From Ardenticatenaceae bacterium (GTDB lineage: Bacteria > Chloroflexota > Anaerolineae > Promineifilales > Promineifilaceae): a stretch of 64,000 nt of DNA. Both the position numbers and the translations under genes were made by a program. The number at the start of each line of letters is the position of its first letter. Position 1 is the first letter of the stretch. Shown one piece after another: positions 1-12,628 of the stretch. The stretch lies in assembly GCA_020634415.1 (NCBI GenBank), contig JACKBT010000026.1, forward strand, positions 8,033 to 72,032, in the 5' to 3' direction. Under the pieces are notes generated by a model that did no database searches, was not told the DNA's origin, and saw only the letters and a list, made by a program, of their open reading frames with translations.

Positions 1-1041
1 ACCACTAAAAAACATCGTCCCCAGCGCCAACCCCGAAGCCAACGCCCGCCGCCCCGGAAACAGCGATTGCACCCGCAGCACCAAAATACTGTGCGGCATA
101 CCACTGGCAAACCCCGCCGCAAACAACAGCAGAAAACGGCCGATCCCCGCCACCGGAATATAAAAATAAATCGGCAAAATCGCCGCCATCAAACTGCCAA
201 AAATCACCCACCGCCCACTAAAACGATCCGCCAACGCCCCGCCAATCACCCCACCGCCGGCCGATCCCAACATAAACAAACCAGCCAGCCAGCCCACATA
301 ACTGGCCTCAAACCCCATCTCCGTAAACAACTTCGGCGCAAACGTCATCGCCGCAATACCCACACTGCTATAACTCAAAATAATCAAAAACAGCAAACCC
401 GCCCCCCGCAAAAACTTAGCCGACAGATCAAACGGCGGTGCCGCCACCGCTGCCCGCGCCGCATCAGCCTTATGGGTATGTTGATGGCTCAACCACTGCC
501 AGCCCCCCACAAACGCCGTCAGCGCAATCACCGGCAGCACCAAATAACCAGGACGGCCGTATCCTTCCAACAAAAAACCCGCCAGCACCGGCCCCGCAAA
601 CAGCCCCAACTGCCCCGACATGAAGAAAACGGCCGTTGCCCGCCCCGTAAACTCCTTACTCGCCTCACTCGCCACCTTCGTCCCCGTCGGATGAAACGCC
701 CCCGAGCCAAGCCCCGCCACCGTCACCGCAATCAAAGCCGGCCACTCCGGCAGCGTCGCCGCCAACGCAAAAAACAAAATCATCCAGCCCATCCCCCCCA
801 CCACCAACAAACGGCTGCCAATCCTATCCGCCAGCCAGCCAAACACCGGCTGCGAAAGCGAACTGCCAATATTGTAAAGCAGCAAATTAATGCCCAACTG
901 CGCATTCGTCAGACCCAAATTAATCGCCAGCAGCGCCATCAGCAAATTACGACTGCTGTTCAGCACATCCACACAAAAATGAGTCAGCGCCACCGCCACA
1001 TAGCTGCGCTCCTTCAAAAAACTCGCCTGAACTGTTGTCAT
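1..1041 (-). CDS. MFS transporter, partial (C-terminus beyond window start)
   Basis: An open frame runs from an ATG at 1041 to the window edge without a stop (347 codons visible). The protein is hydrophobic with about nine or ten predicted membrane segments. The stretch GLGSGAFHPTGTKVASEA after the fourth segment resembles the fosmidomycin-resistance (Fsr) branch of the major facilitator superfamily, so an export role is likely (family knowledge); the substrate cannot be read from sequence. A Shine-Dalgarno-like AGAGGT precedes the ATG. It lies 112 bp downstream of a thioesterase gene on the same strand and may be co-transcribed with it. The plus-strand frames over this region are antisense artefacts of the GC-rich sequence. 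Confidence 0.85.
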   Translation of the reverse strand, partial: MTTVQASFLKERSYVAVALTHFCVDVLNSSRNLLMALLAINLGLTNAQLGINLLLYNIGSSLSQPVFGWLADRIGSRLLVVGGMGWMILFFALAATLPEWPALIAVTVAGLGSGAFHPTGTKVASEASKEFTGRATAVFFMSGQLGLFAGPVLAGFLLEGYGRPGYLVLPVIALTAFVGGWQWLSHQHTHKADAARAAVAAPPFDLSAKFLRGAGLLFLIILSYSSVGIAAMTFAPKLFTEMGFEASYVGWLAGLFMLGSAGGGVIGGALADRFSGRWVIFGSLMAAILPIYFYIPVAGIGRFLLLFAAGFASGMPHSILVLRVQSLFPGRRALASGLALGTMFFSG

Positions 1042-1153
1042 ATTACCTCTACCATCAAACCCAGAACCAAGACGCAAATAAAGCATCCTGATCTATTCTG
1101 GCCGGTCTCCAGACCGCGCGGCGCAGTGAGACACCGACCACCGCCTATAAACA

Positions 1154-1642
1154 CTATAACTGCTTAATCGCCCGGCCCACCTGCAACGGCCGTTCCCCCC
1201 TCCCATGCACCGCATACACCGCCTCAAAATTCGCCAAAATCTCCGGCGGAAACGGCGTCACCCGCATCGTCGCCTGATTCACATGCAGCATCATCGTCTC
1301 AAACGTCGCCGCCAAAAACCCCTCATCCGCCTGAAACATCTGATGAAACACCTGCATCCGCTTAGCATCAAACCCCAGCAATTGCGTCGTAAAACGCAGC
1401 GGCGACCCCCCCTTCACCTCTCGCAAAAAAGTCGTGTGCGCCTCCACCGTATAAATCGTCCCCTGCGTCCGCTCACGATAGGCAGCCCCCATCCCCATAT
1501 AATCAATAAAAGCGTCCGAAGCATTGCCAAAAACAACACCATAAAACCCTTCCGTCATATGCTGGTTATAATCCAGCCATTCAGGCAAAACAACGGCCGT
1601 ATACAACGCCAAAGGTGCTTCAATCATCTCCATCTCAGCCAT
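1154..1642 (-). CDS. Hot-dog fold acyl-CoA thioesterase-like protein
   Basis: The 162-residue product fits a single hot-dog thioesterase (4HBT-like) domain. The N-terminal EWLDYNQHMTEGFYGVVF has the asparagine/histidine pattern typical of the family, followed by IYTVEAHTTFLREVKGG and a C-terminal strand set with MMLHVN. The pattern is closest to thioesterases found fused to or beside carnitine 3-dehydrogenase (betainyl-CoA thioesterase type), from memory of the family. It would be a soluble enzyme cleaving a small acyl-CoA. A weak GAGG sits upstream of the ATG. The downstream neighbour is an MFS exporter on the same strand. The substrate is not determinable from sequence. Confidence 0.8.
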   Translation of the reverse strand: MAEMEMIEAPLALYTAVVLPEWLDYNQHMTEGFYGVVFGNASDAFIDYMGMGAAYRERTQGTIYTVEAHTTFLREVKGGSPLRFTTQLLGFDAKRMQVFHQMFQADEGFLAATFETMMLHVNQATMRVTPFPPEILANFEAVYAVHGRGERPLQVGRAIKQL

Positions 1643-1722
1643 AAAAATACCTCAAAATCCATCCTCGTTATCGGCAATTCGTCCAGTTTTGCCAATTATA
1701 ACCACATACAGCCATACATAGT

Positions 1723-1728
1723 TATAAT
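1723..1728 (+). promoter_or_regulatory. -10 box of a predicted leaderless promoter
   Basis: A perfect TATAAT ends 8 bp before the ATG at 1737 and there is no Shine-Dalgarno in between. Transcription would start at or within one or two bases of the start codon. The -35 region is not convincing. Confidence 0.55.
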
Positions 1729-1736
1729 CCCCCGCC

Positions 1737-2900
1737 ATGCGTCACCTCACCCCCGACCTGCGCTTCATGTTCCTCAGCGTCATGCTGTGGGGCTTCGGCT
1801 CCTCCCTCTTTATCTACATCCAGCCCCTCTACGTCGCCTCCCTCGGCGCATCCCCCGCCCAAATCGGCACAACCCTCAGCGTCGGCAGCTTCTTGGGACT
1901 GCTCCTCTACATTCCCATCGCCCAATACGCCGACAAAATCGGCCGCAAACGCATCATCATCGCCGGTTGGAGCCTCGGCGTACTCGCCACCATCGGCATG
2001 GCCGCCACCCCCACCTGGCAATGGTTCATCCCCGCAACGGCCGTTTACCAAATCTCCAGCGCCGCCATGCCCGCCTTCCTCGGCTACATCGCCACCCACA
2101 GCCGCCACGACAACCCCAGCCCCATCTTCGCCACCATCTGGAGCGCCGCCTACATCGGCAGCGTCCTCGCCCCCGCCCTCGGCGGCTGGATTGGCGAGCA
2201 ATTTGGCTTACGCGCCCTCTACCTCAGCGCCGCCTTCATGTTCGCCCTCTCCACCCTCGCCGTCAGCCGCATCCAAAGCCAGCCAGCCACCCCCACCACC
2301 ACCAAAATCAGCCCCCGTCAACTTTGGCAAAATCGGCCGTTCATGCGCCAAATCCTCTACGTCTTCCTCCTCTTCTTCGCCATAGACATCGGCCAAGTCC
2401 TCCTGCCCCAATACCTCGAAGAAATTCACCACTACAGCCTCAGCCAAATTGGGCAATTCGGCACCATCGGCTCCATCGGTGTCATTCTCCTCTCACTCCT
2501 ATTAGGTCGCATTCCCGGCCCACCACGCATCGCCATCTTTTTAGCTCAATTAGGCATCCTCCTGGCACTTATACTCTGGCTCAACACACCACTGCCCCTG
2601 CTCATCGGTGCAGGCTACTTCATACACGGCCGCAATCGCCTAACACAACCCTTTATAGACGGCCGTCTTGCCCGCACCTTCTCCCCCCAAGAAATCAACC
2701 TCGGCTACAGCTTCCGCGAAATCGCCATGCGCCTCGGCCTCGCCGTCTCCCCCTTCACCGCCGGCCTCCTCTACGCCCAACAGCCCACCTGGCCCCTCTA
2801 CGCTGGCATCATCTGCCTCCTCGCCACCATCCTCCTCACCTTCCTCATGCCCACCCCCACCACCAGCCCCCACTGGCAAACCGCCAACAATTACCCGTAA
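1737..2900 (+). CDS. MFS transporter
   Basis: The 387-residue membrane protein has about 12 hydrophobic segments. The loop between segments 2 and 3 reads QYADKIGRKRIIIAG, the classical major facilitator loop motif (D-R/K-x-GR-R/K). Length and layout are normal for a 12-TM MFS antiporter; the second half starts near the PFMRQILYVFLLFFAID stretch (about residue 200). The substrate is unknown. The start is supported by a TATAAT that ends 8 bp upstream, predicting a leaderless transcript. It is convergent with the selenoprotein unit; a GGAGACT-type palindrome separates them. GC content is high and the AACGGCCGTT word occurs inside the gene. Confidence 0.88.
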   Translation: MRHLTPDLRFMFLSVMLWGFGSSLFIYIQPLYVASLGASPAQIGTTLSVGSFLGLLLYIPIAQYADKIGRKRIIIAGWSLGVLATIGMAATPTWQWFIPATAVYQISSAAMPAFLGYIATHSRHDNPSPIFATIWSAAYIGSVLAPALGGWIGEQFGLRALYLSAAFMFALSTLAVSRIQSQPATPTTTKISPRQLWQNRPFMRQILYVFLLFFAIDIGQVLLPQYLEEIHHYSLSQIGQFGTIGSIGVILLSLLLGRIPGPPRIAIFLAQLGILLALILWLNTPLPLLIGAGYFIHGRNRLTQPFIDGRLARTFSPQEINLGYSFREIAMRLGLAVSPFTAGLLYAQQPTWPLYAGIICLLATILLTFLMPTPTTSPHWQTANNYP

Positions 2901-2950
2901 CAAAACCAACAGGCAGCCAAATAAGCGTTCATTTTCACCTAGCCATCTGG

Positions 2951-3000
2951 GAGAGTGGAGAATGGAGACTAGGGAGATCAATCTCCAATCTCCAGCCTCC
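2951..3000. repeat. GGAGACT-type palindromic repeat
   Basis: Iterated GGAGA(C/A)T words on the left are followed by the reverse-complement words on the right (GGAGACTAGGGAGATC against ATCTCCAATCTCCAG), forming an imperfect hairpin. It lies between two convergent genes and could act as a bidirectional terminator. The same family recurs at 13749, 16520, 26511, 27999, 35889, 38331, 40068 and 52005. Confidence 0.75.
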
Positions 3001-3004
3001 CCCA

Positions 3005-3529
3005 CTACCCCACCACCTTCCCCAAAATCCCCGCCACCGCCTCATCAGCAATCACCCCCATCTCCTCATCACTCCGATCCTGAATCGGGTGCGGCACAAA
3101 AACCACTGGCACCGCAAATCCCAACGCCTCCGACTGCGCCTGCGCCGCCGCCACAAACTCCGATGAAGCCACAAACATGCCCGGCACTCCCCGCAAATCC
3201 AGATTATTGATGTCATGCACACTGCACGACGTACAAGAGCCTCAATCCGCCAACGCTTCAATCACCACATCACACTCCGCAGCAATCTGCTGCTGCAAAG
3301 CCACCGGAGCTACCCGCGCAAACGTCGGCTTCTTATACCATCGTATCACCATCCCCTGCCCCTGCAAATGTGCCTCCAACCGATCCAAAAAGACATCCCC
3401 CCGCGCCTTGGAAATATCCAATAGGCCAACCGTCAGCCCCACCAACGAAGCCGGACGCGGCAATGGCTCACGCTGTATCGGCTCCAATTCGGCCGTTGGG
3501 TCCAGTAAAACACGCATCTGTTCCATCAT
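3005..3529 (-). CDS. UGSC-family selenoprotein (in-frame UGA = Sec96)
   Basis: Two reading frames in the same phase are separated only by TGA at 3244-3242. Read through, they give a 174-residue protein whose residue 96 (Sec) begins the motif U-G-S-C-T-S-C, the signature of the UGSC (seleno)protein family first noted in marine metagenomes. Family members without selenium have Cys at this place. The motif is preceded by CDVVIEALAD and followed by HDINNLDLRG. A hairpin of bacterial SECIS type begins 11 nt after the UGA. The start ATG at 3529 has a GGAG 7 nt upstream. The upstream partner is a thioredoxin-domain protein, so a thiol/selenol redox role is inferred; no reaction is established. SelA, SelB, SelD and tRNA-Sec are not in this window. 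Confidence 0.88.
3212..3230 (-). promoter_or_regulatory. Bacterial SECIS hairpin for Sec insertion
   Basis: In the mRNA, GUCGUGC (3230-3224) pairs with GCAUGAC (3218-3212), 7 bp with one G-U. The apical loop AGUGU contains the GU that SelB recognises in bacterial SECIS elements. The stem begins 11 nt after the UGA and the loop lies 18 nt after it, within the known range. A further UUG/CAA pairing below an internal loop can extend the base. Confidence 0.75.
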
Positions 3530-3587
3530 TCACTCCATTTACGATTGCCGATTGGCACATTACACCTGAAAAGACAGAATCCAATCA

Positions 3588-5021
3588 TCAATCGCTAATC
3601 GCCACTGTAACGGCCGTACTCCCCTGCGGCCCACTCGCCGGCCAGCCGCCAATCACCGCCGAAAACAGCCCCGCCGTACCCCCCACATGCACAATATGCA
3701 ATCCATCCGGCTTAAACTTGGACACAACACCATCTCTATATTGTTTTGGCATACCTTCGGCAATACCCCGCGCCCCCCGCACCATCTCCTTACCATCCAA
3801 CTGCAACAATTGGTGAATCTCCTCCTTCAACCGCGCCTTCGACCATCCCGCCTGGGCAAACACTCGCGCATGTTCCGGCGACACCGCCAAAATCGCATCC
3901 GCCACCAAAGCAATCTTCGGATGGCACACCACCCGCAAACACTCAGCAAACGTCCTCGCCAAAGATTCCGGCGTGCGCGAGAGCTGATCCATAATCGCCT
4001 GCACCCCATCTCCCGCAAACAACGTCACCGTCGAAGCCTCCGCCCCAAAGCCCCGCTCCACCGCCAACGACTCCCAGGGTGAATCAATTTCCCGCTCAGC
4101 AAAACAAAACGTATATTTACCCGGATTCCCCATCATCGCCCGATCTACTCCACCCGGCTTGCCGCCCCCCACATTACGAATCACCAACTGCAAGGCCCGT
4201 CCAATCGTAGCATTCGCCCGATTACCCTGCCCCAAAGCATTCACCCCCGCATTCATCCCAATCCGCTGCACCATTGGCCCATTCACAATCACTACTGGCC
4301 CCGAAAAATAAGTCGTCGCCAGCAATCCATGCATACAAAAAGCATCCAAACAGGCCGCCTCTACCGCTGCTAATACGACGGGCATGTACTCGGGCTTGCA
4401 TCCCGCCATCACCGCATTAATCGCCACCTTTTGCACCGTACAGGCCATATTATTTGGTGGCACGATCCCTACCACTTCATCCGCCGCCCGACTTGTACCT
4501 TGCAGCATCTGCAGCACCCGCTCTGGTGTAGGTGGCACAACGGGCAAACCATCCGTCCAGCCCCGCTCATAACACGTCTCAATATCATCGCTCAAAGGTG
4601 GCACTTCTATCTGCCGGGCAGTGATGCGGCTGCGGCCATAACGAATTTGTAGCAATTCGGCCGTTCCCGGCATTACATTCAACGCCCCACAGCCAGGTCT
4701 GCTGGGCATCAGCCCTTCTCCCAAACCCGCCATGCCACTCACACGCTCCCACTCTTCTCGATTCCAGCCTACTGTGCGGGCCATTTCACGGCCGTTTTCC
4801 ATCCGAATCAACGTGGGTACAATCTCGATATTGAGGTGGAAGGAAGTTTCGAGCGTCTGGTCATAAACGGCCGTCTCCCCTGGAAACGTCGGGTCGTCTT
4901 GAGAGTAAATGATAAACGGCCGTTCCCCCTCCATCATCCGCTTAAAAACCGACACCAACATCTTACACGTATCACAATCTCGTTTACAAACCACAACCAA
5001 ACCATCTGGCACAGCAACCAC
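3588..5021 (-). CDS. Thioredoxin-fold protein fused to a conserved domain, partner of the UGSC selenoprotein
   Basis: The 477-residue protein has an N-terminal thioredoxin/glutaredoxin-like domain (about residues 5-95) with C-D-T-C at residues 16-19 and a cis-proline-like VPTLIR stretch. The rest (about 100-477) is a conserved domain with GWTDGLPVVPPT, VAINAVMAGCKPEY and GQGNRANATIGRA. From memory this domain occurs in proteins encoded next to UGSC selenoproteins, but no activity is known to me. Translation starts at GTG 5021 with GAGGTGA just upstream. The selenoprotein gene follows 58 bp downstream on the same strand, so the pair probably forms one operon. No membrane segment or signal peptide is seen, so the protein is likely cytoplasmic. 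Confidence 0.72.
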   Translation of the reverse strand: MVAVPDGLVVVCKRDCDTCKMLVSVFKRMMEGERPFIIYSQDDPTFPGETAVYDQTLETSFHLNIEIVPTLIRMENGREMARTVGWNREEWERVSGMAGLGEGLMPSRPGCGALNVMPGTAELLQIRYGRSRITARQIEVPPLSDDIETCYERGWTDGLPVVPPTPERVLQMLQGTSRAADEVVGIVPPNNMACTVQKVAINAVMAGCKPEYMPVVLAAVEAACLDAFCMHGLLATTYFSGPVVIVNGPMVQRIGMNAGVNALGQGNRANATIGRALQLVIRNVGGGKPGGVDRAMMGNPGKYTFCFAEREIDSPWESLAVERGFGAEASTVTLFAGDGVQAIMDQLSRTPESLARTFAECLRVVCHPKIALVADAILAVSPEHARVFAQAGWSKARLKEEIHQLLQLDGKEMVRGARGIAEGMPKQYRDGVVSKFKPDGLHIVHVGGTAGLFSAVIGGWPASGPQGSTAVTVAISD

Positions 5022-5113
5022 AAATCACCTCACTTTCTCCCCACCCCGCCAATCATCAATCCTCTCCGCCAAAGCCTACACAACCCAAAACACCTTGTCC
5101 AGACTGCAACAAG

Positions 5114-5142
5114 ATTATACACAGCAAAAGCCGGAAAATAAC
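5114..5142 (-). promoter_or_regulatory. Possible promoter of the thioredoxin-UGSC unit
   Basis: A perfect TATAAT on the minus strand (5119-5114) lies about 90 bp upstream of the GTG at 5021. The -35 region (TTATTT, 16 bp upstream) is weak. It is the only good -10 box in the spacer between this unit and the rRNA operon. Confidence 0.35.
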
Positions 5143-5211
5143 TAAAATGAAAGAAATAACCTAAGGCAGGGAAAATATTAGAGAACAAAGTCCGAGAGGG
5201 GAGGAGGGAAC

Positions 5212-5229
5212 AAAAAAAGAGACGAGATA
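5212..5229 (-). terminator. rRNA operon terminator formed with the 5S flanking stem
   Basis: AGAGACGAGATA at 5218-5229 and TATCTCGTCTCT at 5346-5357 are perfect complements that flank the 5S RNA. On the minus strand the 3' arm is followed directly by seven T (5218-5212). The same stem can therefore process the 5S precursor and terminate transcription. Confidence 0.75.
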
Positions 5230-5345
5230 GTTGGCAATGACCTACTCTCCCAAAGAGTCGCCCCCTCAGTACCATCGGCGCTGGCGAACTTAACTGCCGG
5301 GTTCGGGATGGAACCGGGTGTACCCTCGCCGCTCATATCACCAAA
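5230..5345 (-). rRNA. rrf: 5S ribosomal RNA
   Basis: The minus strand carries the conserved 5S core (CCGAACCCGGCAGTTAAG type sequence) and the typical total length of about 116 nt. It is the last gene of the operon and lies about 90 bp after 23S. A 12-bp stem flanks it and leads to a T-run. Confidence 0.93.
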
Positions 5346-5444
5346 TATCTCGTCTCTCTCTTTTTAATTACATATCATTACAACTGAATCATTTCCAGTC
5401 CGGTGTTCCTCAACGCCAGAACACCCAATTCTCCGTACCATGCT

Positions 5445-8435
<2,991 letters not shown>

Positions 8436-8436
<1 letters not shown>

Positions 8437-8451
8437 ATGATACGGAGAATT
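8436..8451 (-). other. 23S precursor processing stem (5' arm; 3' arm at 5427-5442)
   Basis: CATGATACGGAGAATT on the plus strand here is complementary to AATTCTCCGTACCATG at 5427-5442 with one wobble. The two arms immediately flank 23S, as expected of an RNase III processing stem. Confidence 0.7.
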
Positions 8452-8665
8452 CGGCATTCTCGCGTTGATGTGCGTCCCTTCTATGATTCAGTTGTTAATG
8501 TACGTTCAGCTTGCTTTCATAAGCTGCTGACTGCTGCTCTTTTCTCTTTTGCTTGCTCTCTCTTCTCTTTATCTTCTTACTTGAACTTATCTTAGAAAAA
8601 AGTTCGCTCGCAATTGTTTTTGCTTTTTGAAAAGACCAACAGTCAATCGCTTATTCATTGACAAG

Positions 8666-8695
8666 AAAAAACCTGGCATACCGCCAGGTTTTTTT
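8666..8695. terminator. Terminator-like hairpin inside the 16S-23S spacer
   Basis: AAAAAACCTGGC (8666-8677) and GCCAGGTTTTTT (8683-8694) form a perfect stem with a 5-nt loop and T-runs on both strands. It lies between tRNA-Ala and 23S, so it is inside the rRNA transcription unit. Antitermination would be needed for read-through. No clear 23S promoter is visible between it and 23S. Confidence 0.7.
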
Positions 8696-8766
8696 CTAAA
8701 CCCTACCGTACGCCTTTCTCTTTTATCTTGTCTTGCTCTGCTTCAATTGTTGTTCCTGCGTGTCTG

Positions 8767-8839
8767 TGGAGATAAGGAGGCTCGAACTCCTAACCTCCGC
8801 CGTGCAAAGGCGGCGCTCTCCCAATTGAGCTATATCCCC
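8767..8839 (-). tRNA. tRNA-Ala (anticodon TGC)
   Basis: The minus strand folds into a full cloverleaf: acceptor GGGGATA paired with TATCTCC, D-arm AGCTCAATTGGGAGAGC, anticodon loop with TGC, and T-arm GTTCGAGCC. CCA is not encoded. It sits in the 16S-23S spacer after tRNA-Ile, the standard arrangement. Confidence 0.95.
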
Positions 8840-8848
8840 TCTCAAGAA

Positions 8849-8901
8849 ATTATGAATTATGAATTATGTGTTATTCCCACAATTCACGATTCATAATTCC
8901 T
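8849..8901. repeat. AT-rich iterated-word palindrome (GAATTAT type)
   Basis: ATTATGAATTATGAATTATG on the left is followed by CACGATTCATAATTCC on the right, giving an imperfect hairpin between tRNA-Ala and tRNA-Ile. Similar elements occur at 58104-58170 and in the 23S helix-45 insertion. Confidence 0.6.
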
Positions 8902-8908
8902 TTTCAGG

Positions 8909-8982
8909 TGGGCCTGGTTGGACTCGAACCAACGACCTCTCCCTTATCAGAGGAACGCTCTAACCGGCTGAGCTACAGGCCC
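8909..8982 (-). tRNA. tRNA-Ile (anticodon GAT)
   Basis: A full cloverleaf is visible on the minus strand: acceptor GGGCCTG paired with CAGGCCC, D-arm AGCTCAGCCGGTTAGAGC, anticodon loop CTGATAA and T-arm GGTTCGAGTCC. The 3' CCA is not encoded. It is the first tRNA after 16S. Confidence 0.95.
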
Positions 8983-9009
8983 TCAGCTTGCCTTTCGTTT
9001 TGTTAATTC

Positions 9010-9035
9010 CCTTAACACCTAAAAAGTGACAGAAA
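9010..9035 (-). other. 16S precursor processing stem (3' arm; 5' arm at 10750-10775)
   Basis: The 26-nt segment downstream of 16S is complementary, with only two mismatches, to the segment at 10750-10775 in the 16S leader. This long-range stem would bracket 16S for RNase III cleavage. Confidence 0.75.
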
Positions 9036-9183
9036 CTCGATTTTCCTTAGCGTTAAGACCAAACGCTCTCGCGTTGGCTGTTGAAATTCGTCTCCATGTA
9101 AGTCTTGCTTGCTTCTAGCTGCTTAAGCCTTACTTGGTCGTTATTCCTGCACAATTCTTCGCAAAATTGTGTCTTCTCGTAAA

Positions 9184-10683
<1,500 letters not shown>

Positions 10684-10885
10684 GTTTGTTCCTGTCCCTC
10701 GTTTTTTGAGGGGTATCTTTTTCTTTAATTCACGCTTTGTGCTTTCTTGTTTCTGTCACTCTTTAGCTGTTAAGGTTCTTTGCAAGAGCTTGCTATCCTA
10801 CCCGCTTCTTGTACCTTTGTCAAGGCTTTCTTTCCTGCAAGTTCCAACCAAGTTTCCCCGGTCGCTTGCCTTCCCTGTAGGCATC

Positions 10886-10920
10886 AAAAAAGACCAGACT
10901 TCTCAGTCTCTGGTCTTTTC
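10886..10920 (-). terminator. Terminator-like hairpin in the rRNA leader
   Basis: AGACCAGACT and AGTCTCTGGTCT form a 10-bp stem with a 2-nt bulge and a TCTC loop, extended by A/T pairs; six T follow on the minus strand. It lies between the promoter at 11000-11028 and the 16S start, so it is transcribed. It could be an attenuator overcome by antitermination. Its loop contains the GAGACT word of the dispersed repeat family. Confidence 0.55.
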
Positions 10921-10999
10921 TTTCTTGCTTTTTACTGATGTGCTGATACCTTTTTCTGAATCTGCTACATCCTCACTCTTTTGTCCCTACAAGCTTCGT

Positions 11000-11028
11000 A
11001 GTATACCCACCCCCTTCCCCCTTGTCAA
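11000..11028 (-). promoter_or_regulatory. rRNA operon promoter
   Basis: On the minus strand a perfect TTGACA (11028-11023), a 17-bp spacer and TATACT (11005-11000) form a near-consensus sigma-70-type promoter. The spacer is G-rich. Transcription would start near 10993 and give a leader of about 310 nt before 16S. Confidence 0.8.
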
Positions 11029-11127
11029 ATTTTTCCTCATTTTGTTTTTTTATACTTTCCTTGTGTTCTGGCATCTGAGATATTTATATCCTTTACGCAT
11101 TACACTTTCAGTTTTACTATATGATTC

Positions 11128-12582
11128 ATGATTGCTGGTAAACAACTCATAGATAACGGATGGCCGCAAGGCAAGATTATTGGATTGGCCCTTGATGCTG
11201 CTAAGGAACTTGGCACTCTTGACGATGAGGTTCTAATGAAGTTAGAAAGCGTACGTGCTTTCCCTGGCAAATTTCTTACTGATGGCATTTTGGAACCATT
11301 AGCACGGGAATGGTTAGAGATTACCGCTCAACGTATTGTGCCTATAGATGATTTACGAGATCAGGCTGTTCCCATCTATAGTTGGGGGCGGGCTATGATT
11401 GATCAAGAGGCGATTGATCAGATGGAAAAGGCGGCAAGGCTGCCCATTGCGGTGCAAACGGCCGTTATGCCCGATGCCCACGTTGGTTATGGTTTACCCA
11501 TCGGTGGTGTGCTCGCGGCGGAAAATGCCGTCATCCCCTACGGTGTTGGCGTGGACATCGCCTGCCGCATGAGAATCAGCATCTGCGCCATCTCCCCCCA
11601 CTACATTGACCAAAAGCGCAAAAAGTTCGAGGCGGCTCTGCTCGATCAGACCCGCTTCGGCATGGGTACAGAATGGGAACACCATCTGCGTCCGCAGCAT
11701 CCTGTGATGGACAAGCCTGAATGGAGCGCGATTCCCCTTTTGCAGCGGCTCAAAAGCAAAGCCTGGGCGCAGTTAGGCACGTCGGGCAGCGGCAACCATT
11801 TCGTCGAGTGGGGCCTGTTAGAGTTGGAGCAAGACGCAACCGATCTCAAGCTGACGGCAGGTAAATATGTCGCTCTGCTTTCCCATTCAGGATCACGGAA
11901 TTTGGGGGCAACTATTGCCCAGCATTACACGAAAGTGGCTCAGCAGCAGCATCCCAAACTGGAGAAAGGGTACAAGGAGTTAGCCTGGTTACATCTAGAC
12001 AGTGGCAGTGGCGCGGAATATTGGCTGGCGATGAATTTGGCAGGTGACTATGCTTCGGCCAATCATGCGGTCATTCATGAACGGGTTTTGGCGGCAGTGG
12101 GGGTGGAGGCAACGGCCGTTGTCGAGAACCACCACAACTTCGCCTGGCAAGAACAAACGGCCGATGGCACACCCGTCATCGTCCACCGCAAAGGGGCAAC
12201 CCCCGCTGGCGCTGGTGTTCTCGGTGTCATCCCCGGCTCAATGGGTGATCCCGGCTACATCGTGCGCGGTCTGGGCAACCCCAACGCCATCAACTCCGCC
12301 TCGCATGGCGCAGGCCGCAAACTCAGCCGTAAACAAGCCTTCGACAAGATAGATGTCAAACAGTGGGAAAAGCTGCTCACCAACCGCAGCATCACCTTGC
12401 TTGGCGGCAGCCTGGACGAAGCCCCACAAGCTTACAAAGATATTGATGAAGTCATGGCAGCTCAGTCCGATCTAGTAGAAATAGTAGCCAAATTCATGCC
12501 GCGCATCGTGCGCATGGCGGATGACAAACCGCCCAAGTGGGCAAAAGGGAAGAAGCGAGGAGCAGGAAGACGGAGGGGTTGA
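11128..12582 (+). CDS. rtcB: RtcB-type 3'-phosphate/5'-OH RNA ligase
   Basis: The 484-residue protein covers the full RtcB family length. Family motifs are in order: MPDAHVGYGLPIGG, GVGVDIACRM with the metal-binding Asp and Cys, GSGNHF, SHSGSRNLG, ENHHNFAW, HRKGATPA, and the C-terminal SHGAGR with the histidine that forms the guanylate adduct. RtcB joins RNA 2',3'-cyclic phosphate ends to 5'-OH ends using GTP and Mn2+, acting in RNA repair. The C-terminus is very basic (KGKKRGAGRRRG). No Shine-Dalgarno precedes the ATG. It diverges from the rRNA operon and is followed closely by an acyl-CoA dehydrogenase gene. Confidence 0.93.
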   Translation: MIAGKQLIDNGWPQGKIIGLALDAAKELGTLDDEVLMKLESVRAFPGKFLTDGILEPLAREWLEITAQRIVPIDDLRDQAVPIYSWGRAMIDQEAIDQMEKAARLPIAVQTAVMPDAHVGYGLPIGGVLAAENAVIPYGVGVDIACRMRISICAISPHYIDQKRKKFEAALLDQTRFGMGTEWEHHLRPQHPVMDKPEWSAIPLLQRLKSKAWAQLGTSGSGNHFVEWGLLELEQDATDLKLTAGKYVALLSHSGSRNLGATIAQHYTKVAQQQHPKLEKGYKELAWLHLDSGSGAEYWLAMNLAGDYASANHAVIHERVLAAVGVEATAVVENHHNFAWQEQTADGTPVIVHRKGATPAGAGVLGVIPGSMGDPGYIVRGLGNPNAINSASHGAGRKLSRKQAFDKIDVKQWEKLLTNRSITLLGGSLDEAPQAYKDIDEVMAAQSDLVEIVAKFMPRIVRMADDKPPKWAKGKKRGAGRRRG

Positions 12583-12594
12583 GGGAAAAAAGGT

Positions 12595-12622
12595 TTGCCT
12601 TTGCCGGGAGGCTGGTTACAAT
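12595..12622 (+). promoter_or_regulatory. Leaderless promoter of the acyl-CoA dehydrogenase gene
   Basis: TTGCCT (12595-12600), a 16-bp spacer and TACAAT (12617-12622) stand 6 bp before ATG 12629. This places the transcript start at the ATG and supports that start over upstream in-frame codons. Confidence 0.55.
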
Positions 12623-12628
12623 GCCGCC

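Noticed and set aside
1205..3166. A 653-residue plus-strand frame, and a 366-residue one at 67-1167
   Set aside because: Both are rich in Arg, His and Pro with no domain pattern, and they lie over well-supported genes in other frames. GC-rich sequence with few stops creates such shadows.
3005..3529. Reading the two frames as a frameshifted or nonsense-mutated pseudogene
   Set aside because: The frames are in the same phase, the only stop is a TGA at the known Sec position of UGSC, and a fitting SECIS hairpin follows.
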